From JBMDXB01 sp048594975 (GTDB taxonomy: Bacteria > Acidobacteriota > Vicinamibacteria > Vicinamibacterales > 2-12-FULL-66-21): 64,000 nucleotides of DNA. The DNA lies in the NCBI GenBank assembly GCA_048594975.1, contig JBMDXQ010000151.1, forward strand, positions 1-64,000, read 5' to 3'. The position numbers and the translations under genes were made by a program. Positions 44,322 through 53,012 of this stretch are shown here, piece after piece. The notes beneath the pieces were generated by a model. It was not told where the DNA came from. It saw nothing but the letters and a program-made list of their open reading frames with translations, and did no database searches. Numbering within the stretch: position 1 is the stretch's first letter; the number at the start of each line of letters is the position of its first letter.

Positions 44322-47021
44322 ATGCGGTCGCGCGAGATCCGCAGCAGCTTCCTGGAGTTCTTCCGGCGCAACGGCCACGCCGTCGTAGCGAGCTCGCCCC
44401 TCGTCCCCGCCGACGATCCCACCCTGCTCTTCACCAACGCAGGGATGAACCAGTTCAAGGATGTGTTCCTCGGGAAGGAACGCCGCCCTTATACGCGCGC
44501 GACCACCTCCCAGAAGTGCATGCGCGTCAGCGGCAAGCACAACGACCTCGACACCGTGGGGCCTTCGCTCCGGCACCACACGTTCTTCGAGATGCTGGGG
44601 AACTTCTCGTTCGGCGATTACTTCAAGCAGGAGGCGATCCCCTTCGCCTGGGAGCTGCTCACGGAGGTCTGGAAGCTGCCGGCCGAGCGGCTGCTGCCGA
44701 CCGTCTTCAGGGGCGAAGGCGGCATTCCCCGCGACGACGAGGCCTACGAGGTCTGGCGCCGGCTGGTGCCGGCGGAGCGAATCGGCGAGCTGGGCACGAG
44801 CGACAACTTCTGGGCGATGGGCGACGCCGGTCCCTGCGGCCGCTGCTCCGAGATCTACTACTACCGCGGCGCCGGGATTGCGTGCGACGAGGAGCGGCGC
44901 GGCGGGCGCTGCCGGGGGCTCGAGTGCGACTGCGACCGCTACATCGAGATCTGGAACAACGTGTTCATGGAGTTCGACCGGCAGCCCGACGGCACCCTGA
45001 ATCCGCTGCCGGCGCCGTCGATCGACACCGGAATGGGTCTCGAGCGCGTGACCGCGGTCATCCAGGACCGGCTGTCGAACTACGACACCGATCTCTTCAC
45101 GCCCATCCTCGATGCCATCGGACGGCGCGCGGGCCGCCGCTACGGGGCGGCGGTCGCCGATCCGCCGGACGTGTCGATGCGCGTGATTGCCGATCACCTG
45201 CGCGCCATGACGTTCCTCATCGGCGACGGCGTGGTGCCCTCGAACGAGTGGCGCGGTTACGTGCTGCGCAAGATCATGCGCCGCGCGATGCGCCACGGCA
45301 AGAAGCTTGGCTTCACCGAACCGGTCTTGCACGAGTTCGTGGACGTGATCGCCGCGGAGATGGGCGACGCCTACCCAGAGCTCAGGAGCGGCCGGGAGGC
45401 CATCGTGCGGGTCGTGCGCAGCGAGGAGGAACGCTTCGACGCGGTCCTCACCGCTGGCCTGCCCCGCCTCGAGGAGGCACTCGATCGCGCCGAGGCTGGC
45501 AATCGGGTGCTGCCCGGCGAGGAGGCGTTCCGGCTCTACGACTCGCTCGGCGTGCCGCTCGACTTCATGGAGGATCTCGCCGGGCAGCGCGCCATTACGG
45601 TCGATCGCGGCGGCTACGAGCGCGCCATGGAGGGCCAGCGCGAGAAGGCGCGCGCCGCCGGCGCGTTCAGGGCGAAAGCGACCGATATCCAGTGGCGATT
45701 GCCGGAGGACCTCGAGCGTGACCTCGAGCGCGCCGGTGACCAGTTCGAGGGTTACACCTCGACGCGGGTGGCGGGGGTGCCGGTGTTGGCGCTGTTCGAC
45801 GCCGCGGGCCAGTCGGTCGACGTGTTGACCACCGGGTCGCGCGGCTACGTCGCGCTGGCGAAAACCCCTTTTTACGTCGAGGCCGGCGGGCAAGTTTCCG
45901 ACAGCGGGCGCATCACGGGCACGAGCGGCGAGGCCCGTGTCGCCGGCCTCATCCGCGTGGGCCGATGGCCGAGGCTGCACCTCGTCGAGATCGTGTCGGG
46001 ATCGCTCGCGAAGGGCGCCATCGTGACCGCTGAGGTCGTTGACGAGGTGCGCGACGCCACCCGCCGGAACCACACGGCTACCCATCTCCTGCACGCGGCC
46101 CTGCGGCAGGTACTGGGCACGCACGTCAAGCAGAGCGGCTCGCTCGTTGCCCCCGACCGGCTGCGCTTCGACTTCGTGCACTTCGCCGCCCTCACCCCCG
46201 AGCAGATCGAAGCGATCGAGCGTATCGTCACCGAGCAGGTGGTGCGCAACACGGCGGTGCGGACCGAGGTCAGCACGCCCGAGGAGGCAGTCGCCCGCGG
46301 CGCGATGGCGCTCTTCGGCGAGAAGTACGGCGACCGCGTCCGCGTCGTGTCGGTGCCCGGGTTCAGCCTGGAACTGTGCGGCGGCACGCACGTCCGCGCC
46401 ACCGGCGACATCGGGCCGTTCGTCATCACCGAAGAAACCGGCGTGGCCGCCGGCGTGCGGCGCATCGAGGCGCTGACCGGCAGCGGCGCGATGGCCCGGG
46501 TCCAGGAGCAGCGCGCAGCACTCGCCCGGGTGCTGGCGACGCTGAACACGACGCCGGCGCAGGCCGCCGACGCAGTTCAGCGGCTGCAGACCGACGTCCG
46601 GCGGCTCTCGCGCGAGATCGATCAGCTCAAGATGAAGGCCGCGCTCGGCGGCGGCGGGGCTGCGGCAGGTGCCGCCGACCAGCCGGTCGAGGTCCACGGC
46701 GTGAAGCTGATTAGAAAACGAGTTCGCGGACTGAACAAGGCAGCAGTGCGATCGGTCGCGGACTCGTTTCGACGTGCTCTTCCGAGCGGAGTAGTGATTG
46801 TCGTGTCAGAGCACGATGACGGCAAGGTCGGGCTCGTCGTAACCGTGACGAAAGATCTCGTCGGCCGGGTGCAGGCCGGCCGGCTGGTCAAAGAGCTCGC
46901 GCCCATCGTCGGCGGCGGCGGTGGCGGCCGCCCTGATTTCGCCGAAGCAGGCGGCAAGGACTCGTCGCGGATCGACGAGCTGCTCGGAAGGGCGCCCGCG
47001 GTCCTCGCAGAGCTGCTCTAA
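44322..47021 (+). CDS. alaS: alanyl-tRNA synthetase
   Basis: 899 aa class II synthetase. Motif 1 region LLFTNAGMNQFKDVFLG, motif 2 HHTFFEMLGNFSFGDYFKQ and motif 3 near GLERVTAVIQ are present; the editing domain has NHTATHLLHAAL and ELCGGTHV zinc ligands; the C-terminal DHHA1 domain ends near GGGGGGRPDFAEAGGKD. A promoter-like TACAAT is 6 nt upstream. Length is slightly above the 875 of E. coli. Confidence 0.97.
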   Translation: MRSREIRSSFLEFFRRNGHAVVASSPLVPADDPTLLFTNAGMNQFKDVFLGKERRPYTRATTSQKCMRVSGKHNDLDTVGPSLRHHTFFEMLGNFSFGDYFKQEAIPFAWELLTEVWKLPAERLLPTVFRGEGGIPRDDEAYEVWRRLVPAERIGELGTSDNFWAMGDAGPCGRCSEIYYYRGAGIACDEERRGGRCRGLECDCDRYIEIWNNVFMEFDRQPDGTLNPLPAPSIDTGMGLERVTAVIQDRLSNYDTDLFTPILDAIGRRAGRRYGAAVADPPDVSMRVIADHLRAMTFLIGDGVVPSNEWRGYVLRKIMRRAMRHGKKLGFTEPVLHEFVDVIAAEMGDAYPELRSGREAIVRVVRSEEERFDAVLTAGLPRLEEALDRAEAGNRVLPGEEAFRLYDSLGVPLDFMEDLAGQRAITVDRGGYERAMEGQREKARAAGAFRAKATDIQWRLPEDLERDLERAGDQFEGYTSTRVAGVPVLALFDAAGQSVDVLTTGSRGYVALAKTPFYVEAGGQVSDSGRITGTSGEARVAGLIRVGRWPRLHLVEIVSGSLAKGAIVTAEVVDEVRDATRRNHTATHLLHAALRQVLGTHVKQSGSLVAPDRLRFDFVHFAALTPEQIEAIERIVTEQVVRNTAVRTEVSTPEEAVARGAMALFGEKYGDRVRVVSVPGFSLELCGGTHVRATGDIGPFVITEETGVAAGVRRIEALTGSGAMARVQEQRAALARVLATLNTTPAQAADAVQRLQTDVRRLSREIDQLKMKAALGGGGAAAGAADQPVEVHGVKLIRKRVRGLNKAAVRSVADSFRRALPSGVVIVVSEHDDGKVGLVVTVTKDLVGRVQAGRLVKELAPIVGGGGGGRPDFAEAGGKDSSRIDELLGRAPAVLAELL

Positions 47022-47215
47022 GCCGAGCGCACGTCCCGGTCAGCGAGCCGATTGCCTGCGCTTCGCGGTTCACGAACTGAAGCCGGGTCTGGGGCAACGC
47101 CAGTTGCCTGTGGGACCCGCCCCGGATCCCGCGGTTGGCGTGCAGAATTGAAATTCGCGGTGCAGATTCGGCACCGAGTCCCGCGTGAACAGCCCGTAAG
47201 TCGTTGATTCTGGAC

Positions 47216-47232
47216 CGGCATTGGGCTTGCCT
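47216..47232 (+). promoter_or_regulatory. weak sigma-54 promoter candidate before the transglycosylase
   Basis: GG (47217-47218), ten bases, GC (47229-47230), with GGCA and TTGC parts of the -24/-12 consensus kept. The 261-bp gap after alaS holds no gene; this is the only recognisable signal in it. Confidence 0.25.
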
Positions 47233-47282
47233 CTGGCTCCCTGCTGGGTCAGGCGGCAGCCTGCCCACCCAGGCAATCTCCA

Positions 47283-47990
47283 ATGACCGGCACAAGGGCG
47301 ATCGTCTGCGCCGCCATGCTGTGCGTGGCGCTTGCCGTCCCGGCCACCGCCGCGGCGCAGATCTACTCGTGGCGCGACGCGTCGGGCACGCTGGTCGTCT
47401 CGACGACGCCGAATGACCCGGCCGCGCAGCTGTACGTCGTCCGCAACAGCGCCTCGGTACGCTCGACGCGTGCGGCGCTGGGGCCCGAAAGCGAGGCGTA
47501 CGAAGACCTGATCGTCCGCCATGCGGACGAGCACAACATCAGCGCCGACCTGGTGCGCGCCGTCATCCAGGTGGAATCCGGGTTCAACCCGCTGGCGCTG
47601 TCGATCAAGGGAGCGATGGGCCTGATGCAGCTCATGCCGGCAACGGCGCGCGCGCTCGGCGTGAGCAACGCGTTCGATCCGGCGCAGAACATCCGCGGCG
47701 GCGTGGAGTACCTGAAGCGCCTGCTCGAGCGCTATGACTTCAACGTGGAGCTCGCCCTGGCCGCCTACAACGCCGGCCCGCAGGCGGTCGCCCGCTACGG
47801 CACCATCCCGCCGTACCGTGAGACCCGCAACTACGTCCACAAGGTGCGGAAGAAGGCGGAAGCGGCCACGCCGCGCCCCATCCGCCTGTACCGGGTGGTC
47901 GAAATCGTGGACGGCAAGGAAGTGGTCCGGTACACCGACGCGCCCAGCCCGGGCGCCGCGGTCGTCACGCCTTACGGCCACTCGCGCTGA
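47283..47990 (+). CDS. periplasmic lytic transglycosylase (SLT domain)
   Basis: 235 aa. A signal peptide (about 1-26, ending AAAQ) is followed by a short DUF4124-like strand unit (IYSWRDASGTLVVS) and a Slt70-type goose-lysozyme domain: the catalytic Glu in VIQVESGFNPLALS, then KGAMGLMQLMPATARALG, and LALAAYNAGPQAVARYG. It cleaves the glycan chain to 1,6-anhydro-muropeptides. The C-terminal 45 residues look like a second short beta unit. It may assist pilus or secretion-system passage through the wall. Confidence 0.9.
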   Translation: MTGTRAIVCAAMLCVALAVPATAAAQIYSWRDASGTLVVSTTPNDPAAQLYVVRNSASVRSTRAALGPESEAYEDLIVRHADEHNISADLVRAVIQVESGFNPLALSIKGAMGLMQLMPATARALGVSNAFDPAQNIRGGVEYLKRLLERYDFNVELALAAYNAGPQAVARYGTIPPYRETRNYVHKVRKKAEAATPRPIRLYRVVEIVDGKEVVRYTDAPSPGAAVVTPYGHSR

Positions 47991-48051
47991 AGCCCGCAGC
48001 CGACAACTCCCGAGTTCGAACGCTCACGTGGCGGCCCCGCGAGGCGCACGC

Positions 48052-48057
48052 TAAGAT
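48052..48057 (+). promoter_or_regulatory. -10 box of the S4 protein gene
   Basis: TAAGAT lies exactly 9 nt before the ATG at 48067, the same distance as in leuS and mazG, which suggests a leaderless mRNA. Confidence 0.4.
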
Positions 48058-48066
48058 CCCGGTCGC

Positions 48067-48468
48067 ATGGACGCGCTGCGCCTCGACGTCTGGCTCGACG
48101 TCGCTTGCCTCTTCCGTACGCGTTCGGAAGCGCAGAAGGCCTGCAAGGGCGGGAAGGTGTCGGTCAACGGCCAGTCAGCCAGGCCGCACCGCGAAGTGAG
48201 GGCCGGCGACGAGATCGTCATCACGCGGCCGCTCGGGCGCCGGCAGCGCGTCGTCGTGCGCGCGCTGGCCGACCGCCACATCGCAAAGGCGCAGGCGCGC
48301 GAGCTCTACGAGGACGTCACCCCGCCGCCGACACCTGAAGAGGTCGAGATGCGCCGCCTGGCGAGGCTGACCCGCTCGATCCACCGCGCCACGACGGCCG
48401 CTCCGGACAGGCGCGAGCGCCGGGAACTGCGGCGCCTGAAGGAGCGGCGCGGGGACGGCGCCGATTGA
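48067..48468 (+). CDS. S4-domain RNA-binding protein (Hsp15 family)
   Basis: 133 aa. The N-terminal S4 domain reads LRLDVWLDVACLFRTRSEAQK, GGKVSVNGQSARPHREVRAGDEI as in Hsp15/HslR, which rescues stalled 50S subunits with nascent tRNA in E. coli. The C-terminus is a basic helical tail. It lies between the transglycosylase and rpsT on the same strand. The family assignment is good; the exact role is inferred. Confidence 0.85.
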   Translation: MDALRLDVWLDVACLFRTRSEAQKACKGGKVSVNGQSARPHREVRAGDEIVITRPLGRRQRVVVRALADRHIAKAQARELYEDVTPPPTPEEVEMRRLARLTRSIHRATTAAPDRRERRELRRLKERRGDGAD

Positions 48469-48471
48469 GCG

Positions 48472-48480
48472 TGCTATAAT
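48472..48480 (+). promoter_or_regulatory. rpsT extended -10 promoter
   Basis: TGC-TATAAT is a perfect extended -10 at the end of the S4 gene. The transcript would have a leader of about 80 nt before the GTG start of rpsT, rich in GC, where S20 autoregulation could act. Confidence 0.6.
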
Positions 48481-48568
48481 CAGCGATTTGCGACCGCCGC
48501 CCGGGCGTACTCCGGGGCGGCCCGCTCGCCGGCGACCGCCGGGGACCAACGGACAAAAGGACAGACCT

Positions 48569-48841
48569 GTGGCCAGTCACGAATCTGCGCTGAAAGCGCA
48601 CCGTCAGAACCTCAAGCACCGCGAGCGCAACCGGCAGTTCCGCTCGCGCATGCGCTCGGCACTTCGCGCCATTCGCGCCGCCATCGACACGGGCAGTCCC
48701 GCGGACGTGAAGGCCGAGTTGCGCAACACCATCTCGCTCGTCGACAAGATGGCGGGCAAGGGGATCATCCACCGCAACACGGCGGCGCGCTACAAGTCGC
48801 GTCTGGCGAGCCGCGTCGCGAAGAAGTCAGCCGCCGCATAG
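48569..48841 (+). CDS. rpsT: 30S ribosomal protein S20
   Basis: 90 aa, family length, very basic and helical. ALKAHRQNLKHRERNRQFRSRMRS is shortened here to its key part: the Lys/Arg-rich N-terminal helix, followed by NTISLVDKMAGKGIIHRNTAARYKSRLASRV, again typical (Gly-Ile-Ile-His-x-Asn box). Starts with GTG at 48569. Its 3' end overlaps the 3' end of holA on the other strand by 15 bp. Confidence 0.95.
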   Translation: MASHESALKAHRQNLKHRERNRQFRSRMRSALRAIRAAIDTGSPADVKAELRNTISLVDKMAGKGIIHRNTAARYKSRLASRVAKKSAAA

Positions 48842-49846
48842 CTCGACGACCAGCCGCTCCAGCAGCACACGCGGGTCGCCGCCGGAGCTCTTGATCTCCT
48901 GATCGGTCCGGAACAGCGCCTCGATCGCGGCCGGCACGCGCCGCGCGTCGACCTCCGCCACCTTCTCCCGCACGCAGTATCCCAGCTGCCCGAGGATCAT
49001 GTAAGGCACGCTGCCCGACTCGAGCGCGAGCCCGAGCTGTCGCAGCGCCTTACGCACGTCGCGCTGCACGATCGCATCGGTCAGCGCCCAGTGGTCCTGC
49101 AGCGTCTCACCGCTGGCAACATCCTGCACGTCCCGCACGGTAATCGTCCGGCGGTCCCCGACATACAGGAGCAGACGGTCCAGGTCGCCGCGCAGGGTGG
49201 CGATGTCGGTTCCCGCCCGCCGGGCCAGCAGCCTCGCCGCGGTGGGCTCGATGCTGCAGCCGGCTTCCTTCACGGTGCGCGTGACGAGCGCGGCCGCCTC
49301 CCGAGCAATCCGTTCCAGCTCCCAGCCCTTCACATCGCGCGGATTGCGCGCCAGCCCCTTCAACCCCCAGCACTCCACGACCGTCGCGTGCTTTGCGAGC
49401 GTGCGGTACAGCCTGCGGGTTCTATCCGCGTCGGAGGCGACCAGCACGAGGGTGGTCAGCGGTTCCGGGTTCTTGATGTACTCCTCCAGCCCGTCGCTCT
49501 CCGCCGATTGCTCCGCCTCGTCGCCGGCGGCCTCGTCCGCCGACGCCGTCCTGGCCCGGCGCTTCGGCTTCAGCAGCCGCTCGGCGCGGAGCACCACGAC
49601 GATGCGGCGATCGCCCAGCATCGGAAGCGTGCGGGCGGACTCGACGATCGACGCCGGGGTGGAGCTGCGATCGTCGGCGTAGATCCGTTCCGTGTTGAAG
49701 GCGCGCAGCTCATCCTCGACAACCGACGAGACATCGGCCGCGAGCCGGGACATCTCCGCGTCGTCGTCGCCGATGACCAGGTAGACGGGCTGGAGCGCAC
49801 GCTCCGCGATCTGCTTCCTGACCGCGGCAGGCGCGGCGGACGGCAT
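48827..49846 (-). CDS. holA: DNA polymerase III delta subunit
   Basis: 339 aa clamp-loader subunit that opens the sliding clamp. PVYLVIGDDDAEMSRLA at the start, ARTLPMLGDRRIVVVL, YIKNPEPLTTLVLVASD and GTDIATLRGDLDRLLLYVGDR are the usual AAA+-like delta blocks; the C-terminal collar domain follows (LTDAIVQRDVRKALRQLG). An Ala/Glu-rich insert of about 20 residues lies near residue 100. ATG at 49846 overlaps the lptE stop (ATGA). Confidence 0.92.
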   Translation of the reverse strand: MPSAAPAAVRKQIAERALQPVYLVIGDDDAEMSRLAADVSSVVEDELRAFNTERIYADDRSSTPASIVESARTLPMLGDRRIVVVLRAERLLKPKRRARTASADEAAGDEAEQSAESDGLEEYIKNPEPLTTLVLVASDADRTRRLYRTLAKHATVVECWGLKGLARNPRDVKGWELERIAREAAALVTRTVKEAGCSIEPTAARLLARRAGTDIATLRGDLDRLLLYVGDRRTITVRDVQDVASGETLQDHWALTDAIVQRDVRKALRQLGLALESGSVPYMILGQLGYCVREKVAEVDARRVPAAIEALFRTDQEIKSSGGDPRVLLERLVVELCGG

Positions 49847-50385
49847 CAGAACGCCTCGAGGATGGCGCTGACGATCGCGCGGGCAAACTCGGTGGCGACC
49901 CGCTGCAGCGCGTCGGCGTTCTGCCTGAGGAACGCCGAGGCATCGGTGGTGGTGGTGACCTCGAACTCCTCGCGAAACTGGATCGCGGGGTTCTGCCAGA
50001 GCACCTTGTTGTCCTTGACGTCGGTGAATTCGATTTTGGCGGTGACGACGAAGGCGTAGCGCGACGCCTGCTGCTGCGCGGTGAAAGCGGCCGGCGCGAA
50101 CGTGATGCTGGTGATGTCGCCGACGAGGACGGCGTCGGCACCGGTGCGGTCGGCCACCACCCGGTACCGGCCGCGGCTGATGAACTCGTTGCGCACGCGC
50201 TCGGTCAGGATGCGGTCCACGTCGGGTATCGAGGACAGGTTGCTGAAGAGCGGAATGCCGATCGTGCGGATGTGCTCCGGCAGGAACGAGCCGCGACCGG
50301 CCAGCGAGTAGCCGCATCCGGACGCCAGCGCGGCGGCGCAAGCTGCTGCCGCGATGAGAGCAACGTATGCCGCGATCGTGCGCAT
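49846..50385 (-). CDS. lptE: LPS-assembly lipoprotein LptE
   Basis: 179 aa outer-membrane lipoprotein that plugs the LptD barrel. The signal ends in a lipobox LASGC, followed by GYSLAGRGSFLPEHIRTIGIPLFSN, typical of the LptE/RlpB family, and a beta-rich core. It implies an LPS-type outer membrane. The order leuS-lptE-holA is common in Gram-negative bacteria. ATG at 50385 overlaps the leuS stop by one base. Confidence 0.9.
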   Translation of the reverse strand: MRTIAAYVALIAAAACAAALASGCGYSLAGRGSFLPEHIRTIGIPLFSNLSSIPDVDRILTERVRNEFISRGRYRVVADRTGADAVLVGDITSITFAPAAFTAQQQASRYAFVVTAKIEFTDVKDNKVLWQNPAIQFREEFEVTTTTDASAFLRQNADALQRVATEFARAIVSAILEAF

Positions 50386-52997
50386 CACCGTACCACGACG
50401 TTCACCAGGCGGCCGCCGGCGACGACGACCTTCACGACCGTCTTGCCTTCGAGATACCTGGCGATCTGGGGATCGGCCACCGCAAGCTCGCGCAGCCGGT
50501 CTTCCGGCGTGTCTGCCGGAACCGTGACCCGCCCGCGCAGCTTGCCGTTGACCTGGACCGGGACGACGGTCTCTTCCGCCCTGGCCACCGCCTCGTCGAA
50601 CTCCGGCCACCCCGCGAGGACGATGCCGCCGGGGTGGCCGAGCATTTCCCACAGCTCCTCGGCCATGTGCGGCGCGAACGGCGAGAGCATGCGTACCAGC
50701 GCCTCGACCGACTCCTTCAGCACCGCGATCGTGGCCGGGCGCTCGAGCGTGCCGACGTGCGCCTGCTCGTGCGCGTCGCGGCCGAACCGCAGGCAGTCGC
50801 TCTGCGCGCAGAACGCGTACAGCTCGTTGACGAGCTCCATCATCGCCGAAACGGCGGTGTTGAGGTGCGCCCGCGGATCGAGATCCAGGGTGACGCGGCG
50901 GATCGTATCGTGCGTCTTGCGCCGGAGGGCGCGCTCCGCGTCGGTGAGCTCCAGGTCGCCCGGCTCCGGAATGCCGGCGCCGCCGATCGTCTCGGCGAGC
51001 TGCTCGACCACACGCCAGACGCGCGCGAGGAAGCGGAAGCTCCCCTCGAGGCCCGCGTCCGTCCACTCGATTTCCTTCTCCGGCGGCGCGACGAACATCA
51101 CGTACAGGCGCAGGGCGTCGGCGCCGTACTTCTGGATCATGTCGTCGGGATCGACGACGTTGCCCTTCGACTTGGACATGACCTGCCCGGCGTTGAGCAC
51201 CATGCCCTGCGTGAGCAGGCGCGTGAACGGCTCATCCAGCGTCGTCAGGCCGAGATCGCGGAACACGCGGCAGAAGAAACGCGAGTAGATCAGGTGCAGG
51301 ATGGCGTGTTCCACGCCGCCGCTGTAGAAATCGACAGGCCCCCAGTACGCGACCTTCGCCGCATCGAAGGGCAGCCGGTCGTTGCCCGGATCGCAGAAAC
51401 GGAAGAAGTACCACGACGAGTCGACGAACGTGTCCATCGTGTCCGTCTCGCGCCGCGCCGGCTGGCTGCAGCGCGGGCACGTCGTGTTCACGAACTCGGC
51501 GACGTGGGCCAGCGGCGAGTCGCCGCGGCCGGAGAGCTCCGCGACCTTCGGCAGCACCACCGGCAGCGATTCGTAGGGCACGGGAACCATCCCGCATGCC
51601 GGGCAGTACACCACCGGAATCGGCGTACCCCAGTAGCGCTGCCGGGAGATGCCCCAGTCTTTCAGCCGGTACTGGATCGTCCGCTCGCCGATGCCCTGCG
51701 CCTCGGCGTACTCCGACATGCGCGCGCTGGCCTCGGTCGAGGGCAGCCCGCTGAACGATCCCGAATCGACGAGCGTGCCCGCGTCTTCGTACGCGGCCGC
51801 CATCTCCGCGGCCGAGAGCCGCTCCCCGTCGGGCTGCACCACAACCGTCACCGGCAGGCCGTACTTGCGCGCGAACTCGAGATCGCGTTGATCGTGCGCC
51901 GGAACGCCCATGACGGCGCCGGTGCCGTATTCGACGAGCACGAAGTTGGCGACCCAGATCGGCACGGGCTGCTTCGTGAACGGGTTGAGCGCGCGCCGCC
52001 CGGTATCGAAGCCCTCCTTCTCCACCTCGCCGGTCATGCGCGCCGTCCGGTCCTGTGTCTGGAAACGCTGCAGGGTCCGGCGGAACTGGTCGGCGCCAGC
52101 TTCCGTGGCCCACGACTGCACCAGCGGGTGCTCCGGAGCCAGCAGGAGGAAGTTGGCGCCGTAGATGGTGTCGATCCGGGTTGTGAAGACTTCGATCTCG
52201 GTGCTCGGCGCTCGGCGCTCGGCGCTCGGCGCCGGGTTGGAGGGCGCGGCCTCGCCAGACGAAGACGACGGCTGGCCGCCGGCACTCGGAGCAAGCGGGA
52301 ACTTCACGCGAGCTCCCTCCGACCGGCCGATCCAGTTCCGCTGCATCGTCAACACCTTCTCGGGCCAGCCGGGAAGGCTCTCGGTTGCCGCGAGCAGCTC
52401 GTCGGCGTAGCGGGTGATGCGGAAGAACCACTGCTCCAGCTCGCGGGTGGTGACCACCGACCCGCAGCGCCAGCACTCGCCGTTCACCACCTGCTCGTTG
52501 GCGAGCACGGTGTTGCAGCCCGGGCACCAGTTGACGCTCGATCGTTTGCGGAACGCGAGGTCGCGCTCGAGCATCTTCAGGAACAGCCACTGGTTCCACC
52601 GGTAGTACTCGGGCAGGCAGGTGGCGATCTCGCGCTCCCAGGCGTAGCTGATGCCGAGCCGCTGCAGCTGCCCCTTCATGTGCGCGATGTTCTCGAGCGT
52701 CCAGGTCTCGGGATGGGCGCCGCTCTTGATGGCGGCGTTCTCCGCCGGCAGCCCGAAGGCGTCCCAGCCGAACGGGTGCAGCACGTTGAAGCCGCGCATC
52801 CGCTTCAGGCGGGCGACGACGTCGCCAATCATGTAGTTGCGGACGTGGCCGACGTGCGCGTGCCCGGACGGGTAGGCGTACATCTCCAGGCAGTAGAACT
52901 TCTGCCGCCCGGCATCTTCGGACACCTCGAAGGCCCGGGACGCGGCCCAGCGCTCCTGCCACTTCTTCTCGATGGTCTGGGGCCGGTACTCGCGCAC
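50385..52997 (-). CDS. leuS: leucyl-tRNA synthetase
   Basis: 870 aa class I synthetase. YPSGHAHVGHVRNYMIGD is the HIGH region, CPGC...CWRC a zinc knuckle, EYGTGAVMGVPAHDQRD the editing site with the conserved Thr/Asp, and VMSKSKGNVVDPDDM the KMSKS loop. The C-terminal anticodon and Leu-specific domains are complete. GTG at 52997 is preferred because TATAAT lies 9 nt upstream. Residues about 250-268, before the editing domain, are encoded by a heptamer array (PSAERRAPSTE), an insertion not expected in the family. Confidence 0.96.
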   Translation of the reverse strand: MREYRPQTIEKKWQERWAASRAFEVSEDAGRQKFYCLEMYAYPSGHAHVGHVRNYMIGDVVARLKRMRGFNVLHPFGWDAFGLPAENAAIKSGAHPETWTLENIAHMKGQLQRLGISYAWEREIATCLPEYYRWNQWLFLKMLERDLAFRKRSSVNWCPGCNTVLANEQVVNGECWRCGSVVTTRELEQWFFRITRYADELLAATESLPGWPEKVLTMQRNWIGRSEGARVKFPLAPSAGGQPSSSSGEAAPSNPAPSAERRAPSTEIEVFTTRIDTIYGANFLLLAPEHPLVQSWATEAGADQFRRTLQRFQTQDRTARMTGEVEKEGFDTGRRALNPFTKQPVPIWVANFVLVEYGTGAVMGVPAHDQRDLEFARKYGLPVTVVVQPDGERLSAAEMAAAYEDAGTLVDSGSFSGLPSTEASARMSEYAEAQGIGERTIQYRLKDWGISRQRYWGTPIPVVYCPACGMVPVPYESLPVVLPKVAELSGRGDSPLAHVAEFVNTTCPRCSQPARRETDTMDTFVDSSWYFFRFCDPGNDRLPFDAAKVAYWGPVDFYSGGVEHAILHLIYSRFFCRVFRDLGLTTLDEPFTRLLTQGMVLNAGQVMSKSKGNVVDPDDMIQKYGADALRLYVMFVAPPEKEIEWTDAGLEGSFRFLARVWRVVEQLAETIGGAGIPEPGDLELTDAERALRRKTHDTIRRVTLDLDPRAHLNTAVSAMMELVNELYAFCAQSDCLRFGRDAHEQAHVGTLERPATIAVLKESVEALVRMLSPFAPHMAEELWEMLGHPGGIVLAGWPEFDEAVARAEETVVPVQVNGKLRGRVTVPADTPEDRLRELAVADPQIARYLEGKTVVKVVVAGGRLVNVVVR
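52198..52232 (-). repeat. heptamer array inside leuS
   Basis: Five contiguous units, read in the sense of leuS as four GCGCCGA and one GCACCGA. They encode an Ala/Glu/Arg/Pro stretch at the entry of the CP1 editing domain. The unit is the same as in the prmA array 18 kb away. Confidence 0.85.
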
Positions 52998-53006
52998 GAT
53001 CCCGAA

Positions 53007-53012
53007 ATTATA
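53007..53012 (-). promoter_or_regulatory. leuS -10 box
   Basis: A perfect TATAAT in leuS sense, 9 nt before the GTG start. It contains the TAA stop codon of the upstream deacetylase gene. The spacing predicts a leaderless leuS transcript. Confidence 0.6.
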
